A stretch of 64,000 bases of DNA from Lignipirellula cremea (GTDB taxonomy: Bacteria; Planctomycetota; Planctomycetia; Pirellulales; Pirellulaceae): assembly GCF_007751035.1 (NCBI RefSeq), contig NZ_CP036433.1, positions 1,717,001-1,781,000 of the forward strand, in the 5' to 3' direction. The position numbers and the translations under genes are program-made. The notes beneath the pieces are model-generated. The model was not told the DNA's origin. It was given only the letters and a program-made list of their open reading frames with translations, and searched no databases. Positions 17,496-27,142 of the stretch are shown piece by piece (the stretch's first letter is position 1; each line of letters opens with the position of its first letter).

Positions 17496-19496
17496 CTACC
17501 GCTGCGAGTAGCTGTAAACCGTACGCCCCGCCGACGGCGAAGTGACATACGTCGAGCTGTCCAGGCCCAGACCCAGCCATTGCCCGCTGGGCGTCGCTTC
17601 ACGCCAGAGGAAGCGGGCGATTTTTCCCATGTCGCGCTGCGGCTTCACCGAGCTGATCGTGATCTCCTGGGAAAACGTGTCGGCGAATTTCTTGGCAAGG
17701 AACGTTTTGAAGGCGATCTGCCGGGCGCCTAGTTGATCCAGGTCGACAAACTGCACGTCGACATCGGACGCCCGCGTGAGCAGCAGTTCCCCACGCGAGG
17801 TCGTGGCGACACCGTATTCGGCCGAAATCCGCAGACGGTCGTTGATGGCGTCTTCTCCGCGGGTGAACCTCACCCCTTCGACCCCGATCGTGATGCGGCC
17901 GTCGTCAAACCGGGCGAACAGCGGGCTGACCGAAGAGAAGGTAATCGACCACGGCTCCTCCTCTTCCTCTTCTTCGACCTTTTCTTTCTGCTTCTTCTCC
18001 GCTCCCTCGCCGGCCTGGTCGCCGTCGCTTTGGGTGATGGTCACGGGAGCGTCTTTGACTGCGTCGGCGTTCATTTCGGCCATCTGCGTGTTGTCGTACG
18101 TTTTGCCGCCCAGGAATACCTGGGAGTAGTTGCCGATGGCCGATTCATGCAGCCACAGCGACGAATCAAAGCGACGGCTGAGGCCCGACGGACGGCTATG
18201 GGAGCCCAACTGATAGGCGTGCGCCTGGAGCCCCGTCACATCGAGTTCGTCGCGCGGGGTCGCAAAAGCCAGCAACTGCGGGAAGCCTTCGCGTCGCAGC
18301 AGCGGAGCGCGAACGTTCTCGCGATACCGGCGGTTGGCGTCGCTGATCTGCTGGGCCGTTTGCCGATCCAGGTTTTGAGTCAAACGGTTTTCGGCTTTGC
18401 GGGCCGATTCCCATTCCGCCTGCGGCTTCTTTTTGGCGACCTGCTTGTTGGCGATATGTCGCACAATAAAGTTCGGCGCGCTGATGCCCGTGGTAGTGCT
18501 GTTGACCGAGGCGGAGGCCGAACTGGCGCCGGCGCGAAAGCCGTTAGCGTCAAGCATCAGCGGTTTGGACGCCTGGAACTGCGTCAGGCCTTTGCTGAAA
18601 ACGGTGACCGAACGATTCGGGCTGGAAGTCGTGCTGTGGATCTGTCCGGTGAAGCGCAGTTCCAGGGCGGCGTAATTGCGGGCTCGGCCCAGATCGGACT
18701 TCACGTTGCCGACCGTGTGGGCTGCACCAATCACGCGCGAGCCGACGATCACATCGTCAACCGGCGAGCAGTTATCCACAAAGCGGCTCATACTGGAACG
18801 AACCAGCTTGCCGGAAAACTGCCCATAGAAATTCGGCTGCAGGTAGTAACCGCGGACGCGGCTGACCAGCGACTGTCCGTTTTCTGAGCCTTCGATATAA
18901 CCCAGATAGTTGCCGATCTCGGCGGCGTTCAAGGTGGTCGGCGCCGCCTGCTGCTGCTCCAGCATTTTGGCGACATCGTCGTAGACCGACCCCATGTTTT
19001 CGACAAAGTCGGGATCGGATTCGTGGCCCGCCAGGGTGACGTACGCCTTGAGGGCGGTGCGGAATTCGAGAAAGCGAGGGCGATCCAGTCCGTCGTGATC
19101 GGCGAACAGTTTCTGACCGACCTGGCCCAGCACGGCAAGATCGGGCGTTTCGGCGGCCAGTTCCGCTTCGAGTTGGTCCCACAGCAGATAACGCTTCCAC
19201 CCGGCCAGTGAGCGGCTGCCCCGCCGGCCCAGATAGCTGGTCAGGTTGCGCATCGATTTCTGCAGGTCGGATTTCGCGGCGGCGACGCGATCAGCGGTGA
19301 CGGGGCTAATCTTGGATTTGGCCTCCCGAAAGTCCGCAGCCAAGTCAGCCAAAGGGCCCGCAGGCTCTGCCGATGCTACTTCGGCTTCCTCATCCGCGGG
19401 CGGATCCGCCTCTGCTGCGCCCACTCCGTCCGAGCACCAAACCACGCCTCCGCAGAGCAGCAGCGTAAACACGGATTGCCATCGCCTTGACTTCAT
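17496..19496 (-). CDS. Large secreted protein of unknown function
   Basis: The protein (666 aa) starts after a perfect AAGGAGAG ribosome site. A signal peptide (TLLLCGGVVWCSDGVGA) is followed by an acidic Ala/Glu-rich linker. A helical region (60-190) leads into a beta-rich central part (about 190-340: GYYLQPNFYGQFSGKLV, SRVIGAAHTVGNV, GARNYAALEL-like strands). A poly-Glu run near residue 520 separates a C-terminal domain ending in LGLDSSTYVTSP. It looks like a conserved planctomycete extracytoplasmic protein. I recognise no catalytic motif and assign no function. Confidence 0.8.
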   Translation of the reverse strand: MKSRRWQSVFTLLLCGGVVWCSDGVGAAEADPPADEEAEVASAEPAGPLADLAADFREAKSKISPVTADRVAAAKSDLQKSMRNLTSYLGRRGSRSLAGWKRYLLWDQLEAELAAETPDLAVLGQVGQKLFADHDGLDRPRFLEFRTALKAYVTLAGHESDPDFVENMGSVYDDVAKMLEQQQAAPTTLNAAEIGNYLGYIEGSENGQSLVSRVRGYYLQPNFYGQFSGKLVRSSMSRFVDNCSPVDDVIVGSRVIGAAHTVGNVKSDLGRARNYAALELRFTGQIHSTTSSPNRSVTVFSKGLTQFQASKPLMLDANGFRAGASSASASVNSTTTGISAPNFIVRHIANKQVAKKKPQAEWESARKAENRLTQNLDRQTAQQISDANRRYRENVRAPLLRREGFPQLLAFATPRDELDVTGLQAHAYQLGSHSRPSGLSRRFDSSLWLHESAIGNYSQVFLGGKTYDNTQMAEMNADAVKDAPVTITQSDGDQAGEGAEKKQKEKVEEEEEEEPWSITFSSVSPLFARFDDGRITIGVEGVRFTRGEDAINDRLRISAEYGVATTSRGELLLTRASDVDVQFVDLDQLGARQIAFKTFLAKKFADTFSQEITISSVKPQRDMGKIARFLWREATPSGQWLGLGLDSSTYVTSPSAGRTVYSYSQR

Positions 19497-19852
19497 ATTG
19501 TCTCTCCTTGAACAATCGCCGATGAAAACACAGGAACCAGCTGGAAGTTTGCCGGTTCTCCAGAAGTTTACCGACCCCTCCCCCTGTTATAATGCCCATC
19601 TTGTGCATTTGTAAGACGCCCGCCAGCATAGTTCGCTTAAAATACCCAGGCTTGCCCGTCGGAATGTTGTGTAATCCTGACAGACCGAGCGAACGGGTCG
19701 GGCCTTTCCTCTGTCTGTTCCTCCGTTCCAGTCCCCGCGGTCCGTTCGGCCTGGGGGCCTCTTTGAGGTTTCGTCCGGGACCGCTAAACTGAGTTGGCGA
19801 ATCTGAACCTCTAATCCAGCAGCGATTTACGACTTTTCGAAGCGGCCTGCAG
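19497..19852. other. 356-bp divergent intergenic region with a consensus -10
   Basis: It separates the secreted-protein gene from pyrD. A perfect TATAAT stands at 19588-19593 on the plus strand, but the matching -35 (near 19565-19570, AGTTTA) is poor. If used, the pyrD leader would be about 250 nt. No other gene or strong structure is seen. Confidence 0.4.
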
Positions 19853-20824
19853 ATGCCTGCCAACAAATTCACCCCGGTTACCCCTCCCAGCGAGGAGGCT
19901 GCGCCGCCTGCCGCTGCCCCCGATCTGTCGGTCTCGCTGGGGCGGCTGAAGCTCCCCAACCCGATCCTCACCGCTTCGGGCACTTTTGGCTATGCTCGAG
20001 AGATGGAGCGGATCCTCGATCTGCGTCGCCTGGGCGGGATTCTGCCAAAAACCGTCACGCAGACGCCGCGGGCCGGCAACGCCCCTTGGCGAACGGTCGA
20101 AACTTCGGCCGGGCTGCTCAACTCGATTGGCCTGGATAACGACGGTATTGACGCCTTTATTGAACATCACCTGCCTTACCTGCGCGACTGCGGGACGGCC
20201 GTGATCGTGAGTATCGCCGGCCGCAGCCAGGACGAATTTGTCGCCATGGCCAGTCGGCTGGGCGAGTTGCCGGGCGTGGCCGCCGTGGAACTGAATATCT
20301 CCTGTCCCAACGTTAGCGGCGGCGTCGATTTTGGCGCCGACCCGGATCGCTGCGGCAGTCTGGTCGCGGCCGTTCGGGCCGAATGCGCAGCGCCGTTTCT
20401 GGCCAAGCTGACCCCTAACGTGAATCGGATCGCTGATATCGCCCTGGCGGCCGAACAGGGCGGAGCCGACGCCATCAGCGCAATCAACACGCTCCTGGGC
20501 ATGGCGGTCGACTGGCGCCGTAAACGGCCGCTGCTGGGAAACGGCATGGGCGGCCTGAGCGGGCCCGCCATCAAGCCGGTCGCCTTACGTTGCGTGTATC
20601 AGATTGCACAAGCGGTGAAGATTCCGATCGTCGGCATTGGCGGCATCGCCACCATCGACGATGTCATGGAGTTTATCGTGGCCGGCGCCTCGGCTGTGCA
20701 GATCGGCACCGCCAACTACTATGACCCCACCGTCTCCATGAAACTGCTTGACGCCCTGCCCGGCGCGCTGGCCGAAGCGGGCGTCACGCGGCTGGCTGAT
20801 CTGGTGGGCACGCTTGACTTTTAG
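19853..20824 (+). CDS. pyrD: Dihydroorotate dehydrogenase, class 1B catalytic subunit type
   Basis: The protein (323 aa) has a TIM-barrel flavoenzyme fold for the fourth step of pyrimidine synthesis (dihydroorotate to orotate). Key marks are NPILTASGTFGYA, PRAGNAPWR, the substrate block LLNSIGLDNDGI, catalytic Cys151 in LNISCPNVSGG (a cysteine base is typical of class 1, serine of class 2), NTLLGMAVD and the FMN phosphate site GIGGIATIDD with QIGTANYYDP. Class 1B enzymes pair with an electron-transfer subunit PyrK, which is not adjacent here. The first 24 residues are a Pro/Ala-rich extension. Confidence 0.93.
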   Translation: MPANKFTPVTPPSEEAAPPAAAPDLSVSLGRLKLPNPILTASGTFGYAREMERILDLRRLGGILPKTVTQTPRAGNAPWRTVETSAGLLNSIGLDNDGIDAFIEHHLPYLRDCGTAVIVSIAGRSQDEFVAMASRLGELPGVAAVELNISCPNVSGGVDFGADPDRCGSLVAAVRAECAAPFLAKLTPNVNRIADIALAAEQGGADAISAINTLLGMAVDWRRKRPLLGNGMGGLSGPAIKPVALRCVYQIAQAVKIPIVGIGGIATIDDVMEFIVAGASAVQIGTANYYDPTVSMKLLDALPGALAEAGVTRLADLVGTLDF

Positions 20825-20828
20825 CTCT

Positions 20829-20860
20829 TCACCTCGCTCTTAACTCACCTCGCCCTTAAC
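20829..20860 (+). repeat. 16-bp tandem duplication between pyrD and trpS
   Basis: TCACCTCGCTCTTAAC (20829-20844) is followed directly by TCACCTCGCCCTTAAC (20845-20860), differing at one base. It fills most of the 46-bp gap. Confidence 0.85.
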
Positions 20861-20870
20861 GGTTTTCAAC

Positions 20871-21839
20871 ATGCGAGTGCTTTCGGGAATCCAGCCAACC
20901 GGTCGCCTGCACTGGGGCAATTACTTTGGCGCCATTCGCCAGTACATCGACCTGCAGAGCGAAGACCAGGCCTACTACTTCATCGCCAATCTGCACGCGC
21001 TGACCACCGTGCGGGACGCCGACCAGTTGCGCGCCTTTACGATGGATGCGGCGCTTGATCTGCTGGCCCTGGGGCTCGACCCCAGCCAGGCGACGCTGTT
21101 CGCACAGTCCGACGTGCCCGAAGTTTCCGAGCTGACCTGGATCCTGCTCTCTGGCGCCCCTTTAGGACTGCTGGAGCGCTGTCACGCTTACAAAGACAAA
21201 AAAGAAAAAGGCCTGCCGGCCGACGCCGGGCTGTTTACCTATCCGGTGCTGATGGCGGCCGACATCCTGGCCTACGACAGCGACGTGGTTCCCGTCGGCG
21301 AAGATCAGGTGCAGCATATCGAAGTCTGCCGCGACCTGGCCCGCAGCTTTAATCATCACTTTGGCGAAGTGTTTGTCCTGCCCAAAGCCCAGGTGCTGGA
21401 GAAAACGGCCAAAGTAGTCGGGCTCGACGGGGAAAAAATGTCGAAGAGTTACGACAACACGATCGAGCTGTTCGAACCGGCCAAGGCGGCGCGGAAAAAG
21501 GTCATGCGGATCACGACCGATTCCCGCCCGATGGAAGACCCCAAAGACCCCGAGACCGATCATTTGTTCCAGCTGTTCTCCCTCTTTGGCGAACCGGCGG
21601 CCGTCAAGGAAATGGCGGAACTGTATCGTCGCGGCGGTTTCGGTTACGGCCACGTCAAAAAGGCCCTGGCCGATGCGGCTGAGGCTTACTTTGAAGAGCC
21701 TCGCGCCCGCCGTGAGGAACTGGTCGCCCATCCGGAACGGGTGCGAGAAATCCTGGGCGACGGCGCCGCTGCCGCCCGCAAAACTGCCGGCGCCGTACTC
21801 CGCCGCGCGCAGGAAGCCTGCGGGCTGCGGTCCCGCTAA
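20871..21839 (+). CDS. trpS: Tryptophanyl-tRNA synthetase
   Basis: The protein (322 aa) is a class I aminoacyl-tRNA synthetase that charges tRNA-Trp. The HIGH-type motif is [11 protein letters not shown] (11-21) and the KMSKS signature is exact ([16 protein letters not shown] at 189-193). GIQPTG at the N-terminus, the GEDQVQHIE segment and the [17 protein letters not shown] region are typical of bacterial TrpRS. Its length is normal. It lies 46 bp after pyrD and 56 bp before queC on the same strand, so the three may share a transcript. Confidence 0.96.
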   Translation: MRVLSGIQPTGRLHWGNYFGAIRQYIDLQSEDQAYYFIANLHALTTVRDADQLRAFTMDAALDLLALGLDPSQATLFAQSDVPEVSELTWILLSGAPLGLLERCHAYKDKKEKGLPADAGLFTYPVLMAADILAYDSDVVPVGEDQVQHIEVCRDLARSFNHHFGEVFVLPKAQVLEKTAKVVGLDGEKMSKSYDNTIELFEPAKAARKKVMRITTDSRPMEDPKDPETDHLFQLFSLFGEPAAVKEMAELYRRGGFGYGHVKKALADAAEAYFEEPRARREELVAHPERVREILGDGAAAARKTAGAVLRRAQEACGLRSR

Positions 21840-21895
21840 CTACCCGGCCGCCCTTCCCCGGCGCACCGTTTCCCGCCCCGGTTTGAGGAAACCCG

Positions 21896-22579
21896 ATGAA
21901 CCAGGAAGTCGAATCAACGCCCAGGGAAAAAGTGGTCGTGGTGCTGTCGGGCGGAATGGATTCGGCCGTCCTGCTTTCCCACCTGGCCGCCCAGGGACAT
22001 CCGCTCAAAGCAGTCTCCTTTAACTACGGGCAGCGCCATGTACGCGAACTCGACTCGGCCGCCCGGCTGGCGACGGCCGCCGGCGTGGAGCATACGATCG
22101 CCGATCTTCGCGGTCTGACGCCCCTGTTTGGCGCCAACAGCCTGTCGGACCTCAGCGTGCCTGTGCCCGAAGGCCATTACGCTGAAGAATCGATGAAGCT
22201 GACCATCGTACCCAACCGGAACATGATCATGCTGGCCAGCGCCATCGCCTGGGCGATCAGTTCCCAGTTCGACGCCGTGGCCTATGGCGCCCATAGCGGC
22301 GACCACGCCATCTATCCCGATTGCCGGCCCGAATTCGCCGACGCGATGTCGGCCGCTTCCCTGCTGTGCGACTGGAAGCCGATCCGCCTGATGCGTCCCT
22401 TTGTACAGTTCGACAAAGGGCAAATCGTCGCCCTCGGCCATGACTTGAAAACGCCGTTTGAACTCACCTGGACCTGCTACCAGGGCGGCGAAAAGCATTG
22501 CGGCAAATGCGGCTCCTGCACCGAACGCCAGGAAGCCTTTGCCCAGGCCGGCGTCGTCGATCCGGTTGCCTACGTCTGA
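21896..22579 (+). CDS. queC: 7-cyano-7-deazaguanine (preQ0) synthase
   Basis: The protein (227 aa) converts 7-carboxy-7-deazaguanine to preQ0, the precursor of queuosine in tRNA, using ATP and ammonia. The PP-loop SGGMDS (18-23) binds ATP. The zinc-binding cysteines are Cys194, Cys202, Cys205 and Cys208 in CYQGG and CGKCGSC. FNYGQRH and VPNRNMIML are further family blocks. GAGG precedes the ATG. No queD, queE or queF is adjacent and no preQ1 riboswitch is evident in the short leader. Confidence 0.96.
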   Translation: MNQEVESTPREKVVVVLSGGMDSAVLLSHLAAQGHPLKAVSFNYGQRHVRELDSAARLATAAGVEHTIADLRGLTPLFGANSLSDLSVPVPEGHYAEESMKLTIVPNRNMIMLASAIAWAISSQFDAVAYGAHSGDHAIYPDCRPEFADAMSAASLLCDWKPIRLMRPFVQFDKGQIVALGHDLKTPFELTWTCYQGGEKHCGKCGSCTERQEAFAQAGVVDPVAYV

Positions 22580-22727
22580 CGACCGGCGGCGTGAGCTTCG
22601 CGCCGTCCTGACTGCGACCGCTTCGCTCTTCTGCTGCCGCCCCGGCCGAAAATAGCGGCGTTGTTCCTGCGGTCGTTTCTCGGTGTATCATAGGGGCCTG
22701 CTGCTTTCCCCCTTTCCGGAGACTGCG

Positions 22728-24743
22728 ATGTCCCGCCTGTCGCTGCCGTATTCGCTCGCCCTGTTCCCGATTCTCTCCCTGCTGTTATCTCCCGCCGCAT
22801 GGGCCCAGGAAAAAGATTCCGCAGCGCGGCCCGCGTCGCCGACCTTTTTTGTCACGCGATCGCTGACGCACGAACAGTTGATTCCGTACTTGAAAGCGGC
22901 CCGGCCGGAGCTCGTACAGATTGGCAACTATGGCGCCATGTTCCATGGCTATGTCGACGATCCGAAGTCGACCGGCTACCCGATGAACCTGCCGGTCGCC
23001 GGCGAGCAGGCCTGTCTGGCGTACCAGCGCGACCTGAACCAGCAAGTGCACGCCCTGGGGCTGAAGGTCATTGGCCATTTCCGCCTCGTCAAAGCGATGG
23101 GCGACTGGGAAGAACAGTCCGGCTTTGTCGAGTACTACAACAAACGCTGGCCGACCGACTTGCTGGGGCCCAAGCCCAGCCCCCACCTCATCGACCTGCT
23201 GCAGCGGAACGCGGCCGGCGAACCGATCCAGACCGGACGCTATAACCACGCCCAGCTGGCCTTCTGTCTGTCCAGTCCGCCCGCCCAGCAAATGTTCAAG
23301 CAGATGCTCAAAGTGGCCATCGAGACAGGCGTCGACGGCGTAAACACCAACTTCAACTACAACCTGGGCTGCGCCTGCCCGCACTGTCAGAGGTCGTTCA
23401 AAAAGTGGCTGAAGGAACATCACTCGGCGGAAGAAATCCAGGCGAAGCTGGGCGTCGCTGACCTGGAAACGCATACGTTTGAGCGATTGCCCGCGACGAT
23501 CCCTGGCTATCCTGACGCGGCCGAGGCGACGGAACTCGACTGGCTGGCGGCCCGCTGGTCGGCCGAGCACTTCAAGCAGCAGTTCGACGCAATCTTTATC
23601 GACTACGGCCGCACCCTGAAACCCGACCTGCTGGTCGGCACCTGGAATCACCTGAGCCATGTCGGCCTGAAAGAAGAACGGGCCTTTTTGCCGATCACCC
23701 TCTGGGGCCGCGGCGAGGACTTTTTCTGGTACAGCGGCGGCGCCGCGTTCGTGGGGAAGAATCTCAACCTGAGCGAAAAGAAAGCGGGCGACGCGTGGCT
23801 GAGCCTGCTCTATCTGCGGGAACTGGCCGACGGAAAACCGTTCATCATGGGCAAGTACGAACCCAACCGGATGGCCGTCACCATGGCTGAAGGCTATGCG
23901 GTCGGCGGCATGGGGATGGGCCGCTACATGCGGTTCGAGGACCCGCTGGGCTTTGAACGGCTGGCCCAGTACACGAACTTTCGGCATCGGCTGAAACGCC
24001 TGTACGGGAACATCACGCCGTATGCCGACGCCGGCCTGGTGCTGCCGCGGCAGAGCGTGCTGCAGCGTCATCCTGAATCGCTTGACACCTTTCGCGAGTT
24101 GGGACAGGCCCTGCTGAATCGCCAGGTTTTGCTGGATGTGATCGACGATGAAAAGCTCGAAGCGGCCCGGCTGCAGCGTTATCCGGCCCTGATCCTGCCG
24201 CAGGTTTCCGCCCTGTCCGACGCCCAGCTTGCCATGCTCCGCGACTATGCGGCCCAGGGCGGCCAGCTACTGGCAGTCGGCGACGTGGGCCAGCTCGACG
24301 AACAGGGCAAGCCGCGCACGACCGGTCCGTTCGCCAAGACGACCCGCTTCGATGCGGCCGATCTGGAAGCGGCCGCAGACGCGATCCAGAAACGCCTGCA
24401 GCAGGACGGAGCCTCGCACATCACCAGCCCTTGGACCGTCCGCACGGCGGCCTACACGCAGCCGGGTCGCGTGATCCTGCACCTGGTAAACTTCGATCTG
24501 GAAGACCTGCCGGAAGGCCAGAAGCCGGTGCGCGGCCCGGCGGCCGAACAGATTCGCGACGTCCAGAAGGTCCCCGTCCGCCTGCGGTTGCCTGCCGGGA
24601 CGAAGGCCGCCCGTGTTCTGCTGCACACGCCCGAAGAGGAGAAGTCGACGTCGGTTCCCTTTGAGATGGCGGACGATCACGCCGTGTTCGTCGTGCCGCA
24701 GCTTCACGCCTATGCGGTGTGCGAGGTCGAACTGGCTCCGTAA
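22728..24743 (+). CDS. Secreted glycoside-hydrolase-like protein
   Basis: The protein (671 aa) has a signal peptide ending near WAQ (residue 25). The start at 22728 has CGGAG upstream. Residues 40-430 look like a TIM-barrel hydrolase (YLKAARPELVQIGNYGAMF, HALGLKVIGHF, TNFNYNLGCACPHCQRSFKKWL, GRTLKPDLLVGTWNH). Residues 440-560 resemble the class I glutamine-amidotransferase-fold trimerisation domain of GH42-type beta-galactosidases (YPALILPQVSALSDAQ, GGQLLAVGDVG). A beta-sandwich tail follows. The substrate is unknown. Function as a carbohydrate-active enzyme is inferred from fold likeness only. Confidence 0.75.
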   Translation: MSRLSLPYSLALFPILSLLLSPAAWAQEKDSAARPASPTFFVTRSLTHEQLIPYLKAARPELVQIGNYGAMFHGYVDDPKSTGYPMNLPVAGEQACLAYQRDLNQQVHALGLKVIGHFRLVKAMGDWEEQSGFVEYYNKRWPTDLLGPKPSPHLIDLLQRNAAGEPIQTGRYNHAQLAFCLSSPPAQQMFKQMLKVAIETGVDGVNTNFNYNLGCACPHCQRSFKKWLKEHHSAEEIQAKLGVADLETHTFERLPATIPGYPDAAEATELDWLAARWSAEHFKQQFDAIFIDYGRTLKPDLLVGTWNHLSHVGLKEERAFLPITLWGRGEDFFWYSGGAAFVGKNLNLSEKKAGDAWLSLLYLRELADGKPFIMGKYEPNRMAVTMAEGYAVGGMGMGRYMRFEDPLGFERLAQYTNFRHRLKRLYGNITPYADAGLVLPRQSVLQRHPESLDTFRELGQALLNRQVLLDVIDDEKLEAARLQRYPALILPQVSALSDAQLAMLRDYAAQGGQLLAVGDVGQLDEQGKPRTTGPFAKTTRFDAADLEAAADAIQKRLQQDGASHITSPWTVRTAAYTQPGRVILHLVNFDLEDLPEGQKPVRGPAAEQIRDVQKVPVRLRLPAGTKAARVLLHTPEEEKSTSVPFEMADDHAVFVVPQLHAYAVCEVELAP

Positions 24744-24783
24744 CGCCCTCTGCATTGCTCCTTTCCTGTTCGAAGCGACGACG

Positions 24784-25468
24784 ATGGACTCCTCCACCGC
24801 AGAACGGCCGGATGCACCGGGCCCGCTGACTCCGTCCGCCCGGCTCTGGTCGATCGCCAGCCTGATCGCCGTGACCGTGCTGCTCACCATCGCCGCGGCT
24901 GTTGGGGCCGTGTGGGTGCAGGGGCTGCCCTCGGCCCGTCAGATCCCGGGGGCCGCCGACCTCTTGTACACGCTGGCGGCCAGCGGAGCCGTGTACGCCG
25001 CCATCTTTGGTCTGCGCTGGCGGAGCGAACGCCGGGCTGGCGTCCTGCTGTACAAGGCGCCCGGTCGCTACGCCTGGGCGACGGGCGGCCTGCCGTTGCT
25101 GGCGGCCATCTTCTGGCTGGGCAAGCAGGCCTTGCGGCGTCGGGGTCAGATGTCGCCCCTGCTGCCCCTGTTGGAAGACCCGATCGTGGTCGGGCTGTTG
25201 CTCGATTTTTATCACGTTCACGATCGCCATGTTCCTGTGGAGGCGGTCTCCGTTTGGCGTGGAGATCCGCGAGCACGGCCTGGTGACGCGGCTGTTCGGG
25301 TTCACGCCGTACGCCCGCATTTCCAGCTACCACTGGGGCCGCTTCGACCCGGCCAAACTGATCCTGCAGATCGACCGCACCCAGCAGGCGACCCGCGTCG
25401 CACTGCACGCCCCGCCCCAGGTCGACGCCTGGCTGCAGCAGTATGTCCGGCCGCGAGGAACGGCATAA
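24784..25468 (+). pseudogene. Frameshifted membrane protein gene (PH-like/DUF5673-type C-terminus)
   Basis: Frame one runs from the ATG at 24784 through four likely membrane segments to LLDF, then becomes Arg/Pro/His-rich nonsense as far as 25506. The +1 frame from the same point reads ITFTIAMFLWRRSPFGVEI, then REHGLVTRLFGFTPYARISS, and ends at 25468. The switch falls at the run of five T (25206-25210). Removing one T restores a continuous protein of about 227 residues with a PH-like C-terminal strand pattern. It is either a true inactivating indel or a homopolymer sequencing error. Programmed slippage is less likely. Confidence 0.75.
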
Positions 25469-25655
25469 CAACGACCGGCGAAGGTTTCGCCGCCGCACTC
25501 CTTTGACCTCCGTAGAACGTCGCTCCTGCCCGTTCACGATTAACCGTTGGAAGCAGAGCTGGCGTCGCAGGCAAATCAACGGCGCACGCCCATCGTCGTG
25601 CTGTTTCGAAGCTGCTGGCGTCGAACTGGTCAGGCAGGAGTGCCCAATCTGCAGT

Positions 25656-26618
25656 TCAGATCGCGGCGCCGGCGGCGGCGATCTGCTGGGCTAGTTCTTG
25701 CGGGTTGACTTCTTCTTCGAGTGTCAGAATGCGACACTCGCTCAGGGAGCGGAACCACGTTTCCTGCCGCCGGGCGAACTGCCGGGTGCGGGCTTTGACC
25801 GTTTCGATTGCGTCCGTCAGGCTCGTCTCGCCGCGCAGATGGTCGAACGCTTCCTGGTAGCCGACCGCCTGGGCGGCAGTACGGCTCAGCTCGCTATGCT
25901 TTTCCAGCAGGGCGGCCGCTTCGTCGCACAGGCCGGCCGCGAACATCGCTTCCACCCGGCGGTCGATCCGCTGGTGCAGCACCGGCCGGGCCCACTGCAG
26001 CACAAATACCCGGCATCTGGCGGCCGGCAGGCCCTGGTCGAACTGCAGCTGCAGGTGGCTGATGGGAGAGCCGGTCAACTTGTAGACTTCGAGCGCCCTG
26101 ACGATCCGGCGTTTGTCGTTCGGGTGCAGTTTTTCGGCCGAGAGCGGGTCCACCTGCATCAGCCGTTGATGGAGCGCCTGGAGTCCGACCTGCTGGACTT
26201 CCTGTTCGACCTGCTCGCGGAATTCCCAGTCGGCCGGTGGTCCCTCAAAAATGCCTCGCAGCAGCGACTTCAGATACAGGGGCGTCCCGCCGACAAATAA
26301 CGGGGTGCGGCCCCGCTCCCTGATTTGCTGCATGGCGATGGTCGCGTCGTCGACGTACTGGGAAACGCTGTACTCTTCGGTCGGTTCGACCAGATCCAGC
26401 AGATGATGCGGAACCGCCTGGCGCTGCTTGGGCGTCGGCTTGGCGGTGCCGATATCCATCCCTCGATAAACGGCCATCGAGTCCAGCGACAGGATCTCGG
26501 CGTTCAGCACGCCGGCCAGCGCCATCGCCAGCTCTGTTTTCCCGCTGGCCGTGGCGCCGGAGATAAACCATGCCTGGCGAGCCAGGGCTACCGAGTCCGA
26601 AGAAGAATCAACAGGCAT
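25656..26618 (-). CDS. miaA: tRNA dimethylallyltransferase
   Basis: The protein (320 aa) adds the dimethylallyl group to A37 of tRNAs reading UNN codons. The P-loop GATASGKT (about 21-28), DIGTAKPT, GGTPLYLKSLL, the RRIVRALEVYKLTG stretch and the C-terminal QFARRQETWFR are all MiaA blocks. In the DSxQ motif the Gln is replaced (DSMAVYRGMD). The ATG at 26618 is preferred to a GTG eight codons upstream. It is divergent from hisE. Confidence 0.94.
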   Translation of the reverse strand: MPVDSSSDSVALARQAWFISGATASGKTELAMALAGVLNAEILSLDSMAVYRGMDIGTAKPTPKQRQAVPHHLLDLVEPTEEYSVSQYVDDATIAMQQIRERGRTPLFVGGTPLYLKSLLRGIFEGPPADWEFREQVEQEVQQVGLQALHQRLMQVDPLSAEKLHPNDKRRIVRALEVYKLTGSPISHLQLQFDQGLPAARCRVFVLQWARPVLHQRIDRRVEAMFAAGLCDEAAALLEKHSELSRTAAQAVGYQEAFDHLRGETSLTDAIETVKARTRQFARRQETWFRSLSECRILTLEEEVNPQELAQQIAAAGAAI

Positions 26619-26737
26619 TTTCTCAGGCGCAGGGTCGCGCACCGCGGTTTCGTTGGTAGGATAGGAACGGGCCCCGCCGGCGATCGGCGCCAGGGGAGAA
26701 AACTAAAATTCAGCGATCGAAATCCGCAGGAAGCCGC

Positions 26738-27088
26738 ATGCCAGCCCCCATTCTGCAGCAGTTAATGGAAACCATCCAGGACCGTAAACAGAACCCTTCA
26801 GGCAAGTCCTACACGGCCAGCCTGCTGGCAGGCGGCGTGGAAAAAATCAGCCGTAAAATCAAAGAGGAAGCGGACGAAGTCATCGAAGCAGCCGGCGAAC
26901 CGGGCGAAGAAGGACGCCAGCATCTGATCTATGAAGCGGGCGATCTCCTGTACCACCTGCTCGTCATGCTGGCCGCACGCGACGCTCGCCTGGACGAAGT
27001 CGAAGCAGAGCTGGCCCGCCGCTTTGGCGTCTCCGGCATCGCGGAAAAAGCCTCCCGCAAAACGGGTAGCGAATCCGCCGACGAATAG
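26738..27088 (+). CDS. hisE: Phosphoribosyl-ATP pyrophosphatase
   Basis: The protein (116 aa) catalyses the second step of histidine synthesis, hydrolysing phosphoribosyl-ATP to phosphoribosyl-AMP. It is a MazG-like all-helical fold with the metal-binding pattern KIKEEADEVIEAA and EAGDLLYHLLVMLA. The length is typical of stand-alone HisE. The Lys/Ser-rich tail is dispensable in the family. No other his gene is nearby. Confidence 0.93.
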   Translation: MPAPILQQLMETIQDRKQNPSGKSYTASLLAGGVEKISRKIKEEADEVIEAAGEPGEEGRQHLIYEAGDLLYHLLVMLAARDARLDEVEAELARRFGVSGIAEKASRKTGSESADE

Positions 27089-27142
27089 CCGCGACAAAAA
27101 AAGCCGTCGTCGACTTGCAGGTTCGCCCCGCCCGGCAGACGC

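Noticed and set aside
24613-24783. In-frame N-terminal extension of the frameshifted membrane gene
   Set aside because: It overlaps the well-supported glycosidase-like gene in another frame. The ATG at 24784 starts the plausible protein.
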